From NCBI GenBank assembly GCA_964643885.1, contig CAZXUI010000078.1, positions 1-22,749 of the forward strand: a DNA stretch of 22,749 nucleotides, written 5' to 3'. Below the pieces are notes generated by a model that ran no database searches, had not been told where the DNA came from, and saw only the letters and a list, made by a program, of their open reading frames with translations. This DNA is from CAADGL01 sp964643885 (lineage in GTDB: Bacteria > Planctomycetota > Phycisphaerae > UBA1845 > Fen-1342). The position numbers and the translations under genes are program-made. The first letter of the stretch is position 1. Every line of letters begins with the position of its first letter. Below are positions 5,647 through 13,333 of this stretch, in pieces.

Positions 5647-7632
5647 CTACCAGGTCGCGTCGGCCGTCGACGTCGGCCAGTCGTCCGTGCGGAAGGGCGA
5701 GGCCGGCAGGCCCGCCTCGTTGAACAGATTCGGCATCGCCGTATCGCTCCAGCCGAACCGCACCGCGGCGGGCTCGGCGACCCGCGGCGACGAGACGATT
5801 ACCGTTTCGCCGTCGGTCCTCGCTTCGGCCGGATGAAAGACACGGTCCGCCCCCGCGATCGTAAAGTGCGTCAGTTCGCCGCCGCGCGCGATCAGCCCGC
5901 CGTCGGCGTGATCGAACTCGATCCGCACGGACGCACCCTCGATGGACATCGCGCGATAGATCGGTCCGCTGTACACCAGCCCCTGGCGCCCGTATGTCCC
6001 CGCCAGCGCCCACAGCGCCAGCCGCCGCCCCACATCCTGCTTGTTCGGCGGATGAATGTCGCTCACGTCCGCGGTAATGTCCGTCGTGACGACCATGCCC
6101 GTGTGCGGCACGCGCAGCGCTGCGAGTTGAGCATCCCGAAGCTCGGCCGATGGATGCGGCCAGTTTTCGGACGCCGCGGAAGGCTCGAAGCGGCGATAGT
6201 CGAACGGCGCGATCTGCACGTAGTAGAACGGCAGCTCCGGCCGGCCCCACGCCGCCCGCCAATCCTCGATCATCAGCGGGAAGCTCGTGCGGTACTGATG
6301 GGTACGAAAGACGTTCGATTCGCCCTGGTACCAGATCACGCCGCGGATGGCCAGCGGCGTCAGCGGCGCGATCATCGCGTTGTAGAGCGTCGAGTTCTCG
6401 CGCACCGGACTTCGCGGCCGGGGCGGAAGCGCCTTCTGCTCGACGCTCCGCCGATAGCTCCAACCGGTCAATCCCGCTCGCCGATCACCCACCACGACCG
6501 CCGGCTCCGTCCCGCCGTGAAAGCCGCCCTCGCCGACGAAATCATGCACCCGCACGACGACCACATTCCGCCCCGCGCGCAGACTCCCGGCGTCGACCGG
6601 GTAGCGCCGCGCCGCCGCCCAGCTCTCCGTCTCGCCCACGCGCTGCCCATTGACCCACGTCACATCCGCGTCATCGATCGCCCCAAGCTCCAGCATCACC
6701 GCCTGTCCGGCCGCGCCGGCCGGCAGCTCGAACTCCGCCCGGTACCAAACGATTCCATCGAAGCCGCCCAACCCGTGCGCGCTCCACAATGTCGGCCGCT
6801 CCAGCGGCTCCCAGTTGCGCGTCTCGGCGTCCGAACTCTGCCACTTGCCCCAACCAGGGTCCGCCGCCTGCACGCGCTCGCGCCACGCATCGAGCGCCGC
6901 ACGATGCTCACGCTCCAGCCGCGGCCGCGCGTCGATCTTCCGGGCCAGCGCCGGCACGCGCCGCATCGCCGCCTCGCTGGTCCACAGCTCGATCTCCGTC
7001 CCGCCCCAGCTCGATGCGATCAGCCCCACCGGCCGCCGCAGCTCCTGATGCAGCGCCCGGCCGAAGAAATAGGCCGTCGCCGAAAACGGCCGGACCGTCT
7101 CCGGCGAGCACACCTGCCACGCGCCCGTCACATCCTCCGCGGGCTGAGCCGCACGCGCCTTGGCCACGGTGAAGAGCCGAATCTGCGGATGCTCGGCCGC
7201 GGCGATCTCCTGAGCATGATTGGCGATTCCCGGCCCGACGTGCGGCCCGACCGACCACTCCATGTTCGACTGGCCGGAGCAGACCCACACCTCGCCGAGC
7301 AGCACGTCGCTCAACGTGATCTCGCCGCCCCCGTTGATCGTCACCGTATGCGGCCCGCCCGGTTCGCCCGTCTTCAGCCGAACCCTCCAGCGCCCGGCGT
7401 CGTCAGCGGTCGCCTCAACCGCCTGCTCCAGCCAGCTCGCCCGCACGCGGACCGTCTCGCCCGGCTCGGCCCAGCCCCAGATCGCCGCCTCGGTGCCGTG
7501 TTGCAGCACCATGTGATCGCCGAACACGGCCGGAAGCCGCACCTCGGCCGACAGCGGCACCGCCAGCGTGACGACGAGCGCCGCCCGTGCGGCGAAGGCC
7601 GCCACCCAGCGCTTCCACGAAAGGGCGTGCAT
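5647..7632 (-). CDS. Secreted sialate O-acetylesterase family (SGNH/GDSL-type) carbohydrate esterase
   Basis: A 661-residue exported protein with an N-terminal signal (residues 1-29, hydrophobic AARAALVVTLAVPLSA). The opening LPAVFGDHMVLQHGTEAAIW is the beta-rich N-terminal domain typical of the family. CSGQSNMEW (S122 nucleophile) is SGNH block I, IASSWGGTEIELW is block II, VIWYQGESN (W434 onward) is block III, and D525-I-H527 followed by PPNKQDVGRRLA supplies the catalytic Asp and His. Between blocks II and III lies an inserted jelly-roll region (GIVWYRAEFELP to DDADVTWVNGQ, about residues 290-345), as in many planctomycetal and Bacteroidetes homologues. These enzymes remove O-acetyl groups from sialic acids or, more often in environmental bacteria, from plant or algal polysaccharides. 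ATG 7630-7632 follows a strong GGAGGT ribosome binding site (7636-7641). A terminator separates it from the ferredoxin gene upstream. Confidence 0.92.
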   Translation of the reverse strand: MHALSWKRWVAAFAARAALVVTLAVPLSAEVRLPAVFGDHMVLQHGTEAAIWGWAEPGETVRVRASWLEQAVEATADDAGRWRVRLKTGEPGGPHTVTINGGGEITLSDVLLGEVWVCSGQSNMEWSVGPHVGPGIANHAQEIAAAEHPQIRLFTVAKARAAQPAEDVTGAWQVCSPETVRPFSATAYFFGRALHQELRRPVGLIASSWGGTEIELWTSEAAMRRVPALARKIDARPRLEREHRAALDAWRERVQAADPGWGKWQSSDAETRNWEPLERPTLWSAHGLGGFDGIVWYRAEFELPAGAAGQAVMLELGAIDDADVTWVNGQRVGETESWAAARRYPVDAGSLRAGRNVVVVRVHDFVGEGGFHGGTEPAVVVGDRRAGLTGWSYRRSVEQKALPPRPRSPVRENSTLYNAMIAPLTPLAIRGVIWYQGESNVFRTHQYRTSFPLMIEDWRAAWGRPELPFYYVQIAPFDYRRFEPSAASENWPHPSAELRDAQLAALRVPHTGMVVTTDITADVSDIHPPNKQDVGRRLALWALAGTYGRQGLVYSGPIYRAMSIEGASVRIEFDHADGGLIARGGELTHFTIAGADRVFHPAEARTDGETVIVSSPRVAEPAAVRFGWSDTAMPNLFNEAGLPASPFRTDDWPTSTADATW

Positions 7633-7649
7633 AAGACCTCCGGATCCGC

Positions 7650-7683
7650 AAAAAAGAGCCGCGCACCGGCCCGGCCGATGCGC
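7650..7683 (-). terminator. Rho-independent terminator after the ferredoxin gene
   Basis: On the minus strand, arms GCGCATCGGCC and GGCCGGTGCGC (plus-strand 7673-7683 and 7661-7671) pair over 11 bp with one G-U pair, almost without a loop. They are followed after GGCT-C by six U residues (7655-7650). It lies 37 bp beyond the ferredoxin stop and ends 18 bp before the esterase start, so it should end ferredoxin transcripts and limit read-through into the esterase gene. Confidence 0.75.
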
Positions 7684-7720
7684 GCTCGCAAAGACATGCC
7701 TCGTCAGACCGCCGGCGAGC

Positions 7721-8074
7721 TTACGCGTTCCGCGGCTCGCTCACCTGCCAGCCCTTGGCCTTCTCCTCGGCCTGTATCTGTTCCAGCGGCTTGGCCCCCG
7801 GCAGCGCGTCCTTCTTCTGCGTGATCACCGTGCCGCTGGAGAACAGCTCCGCATTCTTCTCCTTCCACTCCGCGTAGCACTCCGGCAGCTCCTCCTCTTC
7901 GTAGATCGCGTGGATCGGACACTCCGGCACGCAGAGCTGGCAGTCGATGCACGTGTCCGGGTCGATCACCAGCATCTTCGGATTATCGATCTCGTAGAAG
8001 CAGTCGACCGGGCAGACCACGCAGCAGTCCGTATACTTGCAGTCCACACAGCGGCCAGTGACGATGTGAGCCAT
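7721..8074 (-). CDS. fdxA: Seven-iron ferredoxin ([3Fe-4S][4Fe-4S]), FdxA type
   Basis: A 117-residue soluble electron carrier. The N-terminal half reads CVDCKYTDCCVVCPVDCFYE (Cys 9, 12, 17, 18, 21, 25) and later CIDCQLCVPECP. Relative to Azotobacter ferredoxin I, all ligands are in place: the widely spaced Cys set for the 3Fe cluster (C-x7-C plus the Cys before the final Pro) and CxxCxxC with a remote Cys for the 4Fe cluster. The C-terminal tail has NAELFSSGTVITQKKDALPG, corresponding to the NAELxxxxPxITxKKDxLPD segment of that family. ATG 8072-8074 has a good AGGAAGG ribosome binding site 7 bases upstream, so the longer open frame extending to 8479 is not used. An extra Cys (C18) sits beside the cluster ligand and another occurs at LPEC. 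It lies about 100 bp downstream of gyrA on the same strand and ends at its own terminator. The redox partner is unknown. Confidence 0.93.
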   Translation of the reverse strand: MAHIVTGRCVDCKYTDCCVVCPVDCFYEIDNPKMLVIDPDTCIDCQLCVPECPIHAIYEEEELPECYAEWKEKNAELFSSGTVITQKKDALPGAKPLEQIQAEEKAKGWQVSEPRNA

Positions 8075-8174
8075 TGTCCTACCTTCCTGTGGTTGCGTTC
8101 CATCTTCGCGGCCGGGCCGGCTCGCCCGCTGGCGCCGATGCCCGCACCGCCGCGTCTTTTCGGTCCGTTCCGCC

Positions 8175-10904
8175 TCAATTCCGCGACGACTCGTCGCCGG
8201 TCTCGTCGTCGTCCACCGCCTCGTCGTCCACGGCGCCATCGTCTGCGGAGCCGTCTTCCGGATCCCCGGCGGCATCCTCGTCGCCTTCGTCCGCGGCCTG
8301 GTCCAGGCCCTCGTCGGCCCCGCCGGCCAGCCCCTCCTCCGGAGCGACGGCCTCCGGCCTGGCCGAAGGCTGCTCATCTTCCTCGTCCCTGTCCCGCACG
8401 ACCCGCGCGACGGCGACGACCCGGTCGTCATCCTCCACGCGGATGAGCTTGACTCCCTGCGTGGCCCGGCCGATCTCACGAAGCTGCTCGATATCCATCC
8501 GCAGCAGGATGCCCTTCGACGTGATCAGCATCAACGAGTCTTCGTCGGTCACGGCCCGCACGGCCACGACGCGGCCGTTGCGCTCGGTCACCCGCACGTT
8601 AATGACACCCTTGCCGCCGCGGCGCGTCAAGCGGTACTCCTCGATGTCGGTCCGCTTGCCCATGCCCCGTTCGCAGACGGTCAGCAGGCTCATCTCCGGG
8701 CGGATCACGGCCATGTCGACCACCCGGTCGCCCTCGCGCAGATCGATCCCGCGCACGCCGTGGGCCGAGCGGCCCATGGCCCGCACGTCCGTCTCGCGGA
8801 AGCGGCAGGCCATCCCCTCGCGCGTGCAGATCACGATCTGATCTTCGCCCTCCGTCAGGGCCGCGCCGATCAGCGAGTCATCCGCATCCAGCGTGATCGC
8901 GATGATCCCGCTTGGCCGCGGATTGCTGAACGCCGAGAGCGGCGTCTTCTTGACCGTCCCTTTCTCGGTCGCGAAGAAGACGAACTTCTCCTCGAACGCG
9001 CTGACCGGCAGGATCGCCATGTGCCGTTCGTTGGGCTGCATCGTCAGCACGTTGGCCAGCGAGCGGCCGCGGGCCGTGCGGTTGGCCGCGGGAATGTCGT
9101 AGACGCGCAGCCAGTAGACCCGCCCGCGGTTCGTGAACACGAGCATGTAGTCGTGCGTGCTGGCCACCAGCAGGTGCTCGATGAAGTCGTCGTCCTTCGT
9201 CTCGGAGCCGCGCACGCCCCGCCCGCCGCGGCCCTGGCTGCGATAGGTCGCCACCGGAACGCGCTTGATGTAGCCCTGGTGCGAGAGCGTGACGATCACG
9301 TCCTCCTGCTCGATGAGCTGCACGATATCCAACTCGCGCACCGCGTGGCCGATCTCCGTTCGCCGCGGCTCGCCGTACTTCTCCCTCAGCTCGCGCATGT
9401 CCTCGGCGATGATGTCCAGCACGCGCCGCTCGTCCGACAGGATCAGCTCGTAGTCGGCGATCTCGTCGACCAGCCTGGTGTATTCGCCCGCGAGCTGCTC
9501 GATCTCGAGCCCGGTCAGCCGCCGGAGCTGCATCGCCAGGATCGCGTCCGCCTGCGTCCTGGTCAGGTGCTGGTCGCTGCCGCTGGCCCGCTGCACGAAC
9601 AGCTCCGGCAGCAGCCGCCGCACCGTGGTCTGCTCGCTAAGCCGCAGCGCCTTTTCCATCAGCCGCTGCCGGGCCGTGTCGACATCGGGCGACTGGCGGA
9701 TGATGCGGATGATCTCGTCGATATCCGCCACCGCCAGAATCAGCCCCTCCAGCACGTGCGCCCGCTGCCGCGCCTTGCGCAGCAGGTACTGCGTCCGCCG
9801 CCGCACGACGTCCACGCGGTGGGCGATGAAGTGCTCGATGAGCTGCTTGAGGTTCAGCGTCCGCGGGGCGCGATTGACGAGCACGATGTGGATCGCGTGC
9901 AGGTTGCTCTGAAGCGGCGTGTACTTCCAGAGCTGGTTGATGATCACGTCCGGGTTGGCGTCCTTCTTGAGCGTCAGCACCAGCCGCACGAGGCTCTCGC
10001 GGCCGGACTCGTCCCGCATGTCGTCGACGCCCTTGATCGCGCCGCTCTGCACGGCGTCGGCGATCCGGTCCTTGATCGTACGCAGCGTCACGCCGTAGGG
10101 AATCTCATCCACGACGATCTGCTCGCGGCCGCCCTTGAGCTCCTCGACGTGCGCCTTGCCGCGCACCACGATCGACCCCCGGCCGGTGCTGTACGCGTCA
10201 TGAACCCCCTGCGTGCCGCAGATCACGCCGCCGGTCGGAAAGTCCGGCCCCGGCACGATCTTCATCAGCTCTTCGACCGTAATCTCCGGCCGGTCGATCA
10301 CCGCGATGACCGCGTCGCAGATTTCCGCCAGGTTGTGCGGCAGCAGCCGCGTGGCCATGCCAACGGCGATCCCCTCGCTGCCGTTGACCAGCAGGTTCGG
10401 AAAGCGGCTCGGCAGCACGACCGGCTCGCGCCGCGTCGCGTCGTAGTTGTCGTCGAAGTCGACCGTTTCCTTGTCGATGTCCGCCAGCATCTCGTCGGCC
10501 GGGTGCGCCAGCCGCGCCTCGGTGTAGCGCATCGCCGCGGGCGGGTCGTCATCGATGCTGCCGAAGTTGCCCTGCGGGTGCACCAGCGAATGCCGCATCG
10601 CCCAGTGCTGCCCCATCCGCACCAGCGTCGGATAGATCACGCCCTCGCCGTGCGGGTGATAGTTCCCGCTCGTGTCGCCGCAGATCTTCGCGCACTTGCG
10701 GTGCTTGGCGCCGGGGCGAAGGTTCAGGTCATGCATCGCCACGAGAATGCGCCGCTGCGACGGTTTGAGCCCGTCGCGCACGTCGGGCAGCGCCCGCGAC
10801 ATGATCACGCTCATCGCGTAGGTCAGGTACGATTCCTGCATCTCCTGCGCAATGGGCGTCACGAGATTGCGTGAACCCTCGGACGAAATCGGCGTCTCGC
10901 TCAT
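8175..10904 (-). CDS. gyrA: DNA gyrase subunit A
   Basis: A 909-residue type IIA topoisomerase subunit that with GyrB introduces negative supercoils. The breakage-reunion domain covers residues 1 to about 525: KPSQRRILVAM, GDTSGNYHPHGEGVIYPTLV, QGNFGSIDDDPPAAMRYTEA with catalytic Y127. A C-terminal six-bladed beta-pinwheel follows, with repeated blades such as VFTNRGRVYWLRVYDIP and the GyrA box QGRGGRG starting at Q557 (canonical QRRGGKG). Presence of a GyrA box argues for gyrase rather than ParC. The last 70 or so residues are strongly acidic (about 30 Asp/Glu), longer than the E. coli acidic tail. At the quinolone-binding positions equivalent to E. coli Ser83 and Asp87 this protein has Gly88 and Pro92. 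The ATG at 10902-10904 has only a weak upstream GAGAG element. The gene is divergent from the DUF1579 gene, and fdxA follows on the same strand. Confidence 0.96.
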   Translation of the reverse strand: MSETPISSEGSRNLVTPIAQEMQESYLTYAMSVIMSRALPDVRDGLKPSQRRILVAMHDLNLRPGAKHRKCAKICGDTSGNYHPHGEGVIYPTLVRMGQHWAMRHSLVHPQGNFGSIDDDPPAAMRYTEARLAHPADEMLADIDKETVDFDDNYDATRREPVVLPSRFPNLLVNGSEGIAVGMATRLLPHNLAEICDAVIAVIDRPEITVEELMKIVPGPDFPTGGVICGTQGVHDAYSTGRGSIVVRGKAHVEELKGGREQIVVDEIPYGVTLRTIKDRIADAVQSGAIKGVDDMRDESGRESLVRLVLTLKKDANPDVIINQLWKYTPLQSNLHAIHIVLVNRAPRTLNLKQLIEHFIAHRVDVVRRRTQYLLRKARQRAHVLEGLILAVADIDEIIRIIRQSPDVDTARQRLMEKALRLSEQTTVRRLLPELFVQRASGSDQHLTRTQADAILAMQLRRLTGLEIEQLAGEYTRLVDEIADYELILSDERRVLDIIAEDMRELREKYGEPRRTEIGHAVRELDIVQLIEQEDVIVTLSHQGYIKRVPVATYRSQGRGGRGVRGSETKDDDFIEHLLVASTHDYMLVFTNRGRVYWLRVYDIPAANRTARGRSLANVLTMQPNERHMAILPVSAFEEKFVFFATEKGTVKKTPLSAFSNPRPSGIIAITLDADDSLIGAALTEGEDQIVICTREGMACRFRETDVRAMGRSAHGVRGIDLREGDRVVDMAVIRPEMSLLTVCERGMGKRTDIEEYRLTRRGGKGVINVRVTERNGRVVAVRAVTDEDSLMLITSKGILLRMDIEQLREIGRATQGVKLIRVEDDDRVVAVARVVRDRDEEDEQPSARPEAVAPEEGLAGGADEGLDQAADEGDEDAAGDPEDGSADDGAVDDEAVDDDETGDESSRN

Positions 10905-11124
10905 CGTCTCTCAAGCCCTCGATCGGATGCGCGGCTCGGCCCGGACCCTTCGCAAGGGGGGACCCTCCGTCGCCGGCCCCGCGGTTCCCTCCCCGCGGCC
11001 GGCCGTACCGCGCCAATTCACGCACTATCTTACGCGAGGCAGTCGCTTTACGCAGCGCGGTCGCCCGCTCGCGCGGCTTGTCGGCCGCCTGCGAAATGAC
11101 CCGTGCGGACGTGCGAATTCCCCC

Positions 11125-11222
11125 TTGACAGGCGTGGCGGGAGTACCTAACATTTGTTTGGGTGTCGAGCCGCGATTCGCCGCGGCCGAGTCAGGTTCTC
11201 CGAGCTCGAATCGAAAAGGAGG
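11125..11222 (+). promoter_or_regulatory. Near-consensus sigma-70 type promoter, leader and strong ribosome binding site of the DUF1579 gene
   Basis: TTGACA (11125-11130) is a perfect -35, followed after exactly 17 bp by TAACAT (11148-11153), five of six to TATAAT. Transcription should start near 11160, leaving a leader of about 70 nt. AAAAGGAGGT (11213-11222) is a near-ideal ribosome binding site 7 bases before ATG 11230. This is the best promoter in the window. The rest of the 10905-11124 divergent gap to gyrA shows no further clear element; a TAAGAT on the minus strand (11027-11032) could be a gyrA -10 but lacks a matching -35. Confidence 0.75.
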
Positions 11223-11229
11223 TTTCGGC

Positions 11230-11862
11230 ATGTGGTCGACAGTTTTCCGCAAGTCGCTCGTCGTCGGTCTGCTGGCTGTGCTCTCGTCCGGCGCGGCATT
11301 CGCGCAGGAGCAGGAGGGCACGCCGCCGGGCTTCGATGAGGAGATGATGAAGAAGTGGATGGAGTATGCCACGCCCGGCGAGCATCACAAGCGCCTGGAC
11401 GCGATGGTCGGCACCTGGAAGCTCGATCTCAAGTGGTGGATGGCGCCCGATGCCGAGCCGGAGGTATCGACCGCGACGTCGACGACGCGCTGGATTCTCG
11501 ACGGCCACTACCTTCAGGAGGATGTCGAGGGCGCGGAGGAGCCCGGACCCGACGGCAAGCCCATGCGCTTCCGCGGTATGGGCATGACTGGCTACGACAA
11601 CCTTCGCAAGGAGTATTTCTCGACCTGGTGCGACAACATGGGCACCGGTCTGCTGGTCGGCTACGGCACGTGCGACAGGGACGGCAAGACGATCACGTTC
11701 AACGGCGTCTATCCGGACCCGATGACCGGCGAGAAGGCCGCCCGGTACAAGGGCATCATCCGCATCGTCTCGAAGGACAAGCACGTCTACGAGCACTACA
11801 AGATCGACAAGGACGGCAAGGAAACCAAAGAGATGGAGATCACCTACACGCGGGTGAAGTAG
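11230..11862 (+). CDS. Secreted DUF1579 family protein
   Basis: A 210-residue exported protein. Residues 1-25 are a classical signal peptide (KSLVVGLLAVLSSGAAFAQ, cleavage after AFA). The mature part shows HHKRLDAMVGTWKLDLKWWM near residues 55-75, then STTRWILDGHYLQEDVEG, GMGMTGYDNLRKEYFSTWCD and CDRDGKTITFNGVYPDPMTG. This is the DUF1579 lipocalin-like pattern: a G-T-W opening, a W-x-L-x-G-R/H-Y strand, and a G-Y-D-x-x-x-x-x-Y-x-x-x-W strand. Members are usually secreted or periplasmic beta-barrel proteins of unknown function and are abundant in Planctomycetota. A near-perfect promoter and ribosome binding site imply high constitutive expression. It is monocistronic and converges on the DUF72 gene across a 412-bp repeat-containing gap. 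Confidence 0.88.
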   Translation: MWSTVFRKSLVVGLLAVLSSGAAFAQEQEGTPPGFDEEMMKKWMEYATPGEHHKRLDAMVGTWKLDLKWWMAPDAEPEVSTATSTTRWILDGHYLQEDVEGAEEPGPDGKPMRFRGMGMTGYDNLRKEYFSTWCDNMGTGLLVGYGTCDRDGKTITFNGVYPDPMTGEKAARYKGIIRIVSKDKHVYEHYKIDKDGKETKEMEITYTRVK

Positions 11863-11892
11863 CGCTCCGACTCCATTCGGCCAGCGGAGCGG

Positions 11893-11936
11893 CGCGGCGG
11901 GCCTGTAGCCGGCGAAGCGGTGGGCAGGCCGCCGCG
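11893..11936. terminator. GC hairpin after the DUF1579 gene, possible terminator
   Basis: CGCGGCGGGCCTG (11893-11905) pairs with CAGGCCGCCGCG (11925-11936), 12 bp with a single bulged G and a 19-nt loop, 31 bp after the stop. There is no U-tract on either strand, so if it ends transcription it does not look like a classical intrinsic terminator. Confidence 0.4.
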
Positions 11937-11964
11937 CCTGCCTGCCGAGCGTGGACGGGCCCAT

Positions 11965-12225
11965 GCTCCGAGCCGCGACCGCGTGTGTGCTCCGAGCCGC
12001 GACCGCGAGGGAGCGGGCCGGGGGCGGCGCGCCTCCCGCGCAGCGCCGGATGACATCCAGCTATCTCATGCGCTGGAGCGTTGATTTCAGGTGTGCGCGT
12101 CTCGGCGCGGACACCCCGGACACGCAGTGTCCGGGGTGTCCGCGGGCAGCGCTTCGAAATCCGCCCGCTTCCTTACGGGCGCGGCTCGGATCACACGCAG
12201 GCGCGCGGCTCGGAGGACGCACCGC
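11965..12225. repeat. Dispersed inverted-repeat element, copy A
   Basis: The left side has CGAGCCGCGACCGCG twice at a 24-bp period (11969-11983 and 11993-12007) followed by AGGGAGCGGGCC. The right side has degenerate complements (CCCGCTTCCTTACGG, then GCGGCTCGG at about 24-bp spacing). A 25-base core at 12035-12059 (starts CCCGCGCAGCGCC, ends GATGACATCCA) is identical to copy B at 15333-15357, and similarity extends through CTATCTCA and CGTTGAT. It lies between the convergent DUF1579 and DUF72 genes and explains most of the 412-bp gap. Confidence 0.8.
12106..12144. repeat. Perfect 18-bp hairpin nested in repeat copy A
   Basis: CGCGGACACCCCGGACAC (12106-12123) is followed by GCA and its exact complement GTGTCCGGGGTGTCCGCG (12127-12144). 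In copy B the corresponding place holds about 8 unrelated bases, so this palindrome appears to be an insertion into, or local expansion of, copy A. There is no U-tract, so it is not a classical terminator. Confidence 0.85.
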
Positions 12226-12274
12226 GCTGCGGCTCGGTTCCGCGTGAATCGGCGAGCAGTATCGTCGGCTGACT

Positions 12275-13174
12275 TCACTCGCCCAGCGCGTCGAACAGCC
12301 CGGGCTCGCGCGGCGGTGCGGCGATCTGCCGCAGCCGCGGATAGCTCTCCATCAGCTCCGGCGGAACCGCCGGCCGCCCGCCCTCCAGCATCGCCCGCAG
12401 CTCCAGCGCGTTCGTCACGCCCTGTCCGCGGTAGTGGTTGTTCGTGAATACGTAGACGCTCTCCGCCTCGTCGCAGGCCGCGTCGATCCGTCCGACCCAC
12501 TCCCTCAGCTCCGCTTCGCTGTACAGGTAGTTGTACCGCTCGAACGACGGCTGACCCTCCGCGAACCAGTTGGCCGCGTTGCGCCCATGAAACCGGAAGT
12601 ACGCCCGCCCGCCGAACGCGTACGCGCTCGGCCCCAGGCAGTCCCGCAGCCGCGGCTGATCGATGTTGCACCAGCCCGCCATCGACCGCACCGCCTCCAG
12701 CCCCTCCGGCCGGCCCCAACTGCTGTGCCGAACCTCCACGAACCGCTCGAACTCGCCGAAATCGTCCGCCAGCCGCCTCAGCCATGCCACCGCCTCCGGC
12801 GTGAACCGAAACGACCACGGAAACTGCATCAGCAACGGCCCGAGCTTGCCCGCCTCGCGAACCGGCCGCACGCCCTCGCAGAACGCCGCCACCACGCCGC
12901 GCCCCGGATACTCCGCCCGCTCATGCGTAAACACCCGCGTCAGCTTGAACGCGAACCGAAACGCCTCCGGCACGTCCGCCGGCCAGCGCTCTGTTGTCCG
13001 CGCAGCCGGAAGCGAATAGAAGCTCGAATTGACCTCCGCCGCGTTGAAAAGCGACCCGATCAGCCGCAGCGGGCGAAATCCGCGCGGCCAGACGGTCGGA
13101 TAAACCGTCCCCCGCCAGTCCGGATAGCTCCACCCGGAAGGCCCGATCCACAGCTTCCCGCGCGTTTCGCTCAT
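12275..13174 (-). CDS. DUF72 (YecE-like) family protein
   Basis: A 299-residue cytoplasmic TIM-barrel-like protein. It contains the family signatures in order: LWIGPSGWSYPDWRG (residues 8-22), AEVNSSFYSLP (46-56), RFAFKLTR, LMQFPWSFRF (115-124), FVEVRHSSW, RAYFRFHGRNAANW and the C-terminal VYVFTNNHYRGQGVTNALEL. The DUF72 fold carries conserved Arg, His and Asn residues in a central cavity, but no enzymatic activity is established. The ending GLFD resembles tails seen in some members. Length is normal. No clear ribosome binding site precedes ATG 13172-13174. It is divergent from the coiled-coil membrane protein gene and convergent with the DUF1579 gene. Confidence 0.92.
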   Translation of the reverse strand: MSETRGKLWIGPSGWSYPDWRGTVYPTVWPRGFRPLRLIGSLFNAAEVNSSFYSLPAARTTERWPADVPEAFRFAFKLTRVFTHERAEYPGRGVVAAFCEGVRPVREAGKLGPLLMQFPWSFRFTPEAVAWLRRLADDFGEFERFVEVRHSSWGRPEGLEAVRSMAGWCNIDQPRLRDCLGPSAYAFGGRAYFRFHGRNAANWFAEGQPSFERYNYLYSEAELREWVGRIDAACDEAESVYVFTNNHYRGQGVTNALELRAMLEGGRPAVPPELMESYPRLRQIAAPPREPGLFDALGE

Positions 13175-13276
13175 CGGCTAAGTCCGATCTGTCCGGGGCG
13201 TTGCCGTCGCCCGTGGCCGCCCGGCCGGTTCGCCGGCCGCCCCGGAATTGCGGGAACCGCCGTGGACTGCCGTAGT

Positions 13277-13330
13277 TATAATACGGTGGGCCGCCGGCCC
13301 CCGAGAGCGGCCTCGGCACGAGAGGGAGAC
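13277..13330 (+). promoter_or_regulatory. Candidate -10 element and ribosome binding site of the coiled-coil membrane protein gene
   Basis: A perfect TATAAT at 13277-13282 stands out in a GC-rich divergent intergenic region. A start near 13289 would leave a leader of about 45 nt containing GAGGGAGA (13322-13329), a ribosome binding site just before ATG 13334. No recognisable -35 is found at 16-18 bp (TTGCGG at 13248-13253 is 23 bp away), so an activator may be needed. Confidence 0.45.
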
Positions 13331-13333
13331 CGT

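Noticed and set aside
5635..7824. Long plus-strand open frame opposite the esterase gene
   Set aside because: Arg/Pro-rich shadow of the sialate O-acetylesterase, whose catalytic motifs are on the minus strand.
8760..10874. Long plus-strand open frame opposite gyrA
   Set aside because: It mirrors gyrA, has low-complexity His/Arg/Val composition and no domain; gyrA is unmistakable.
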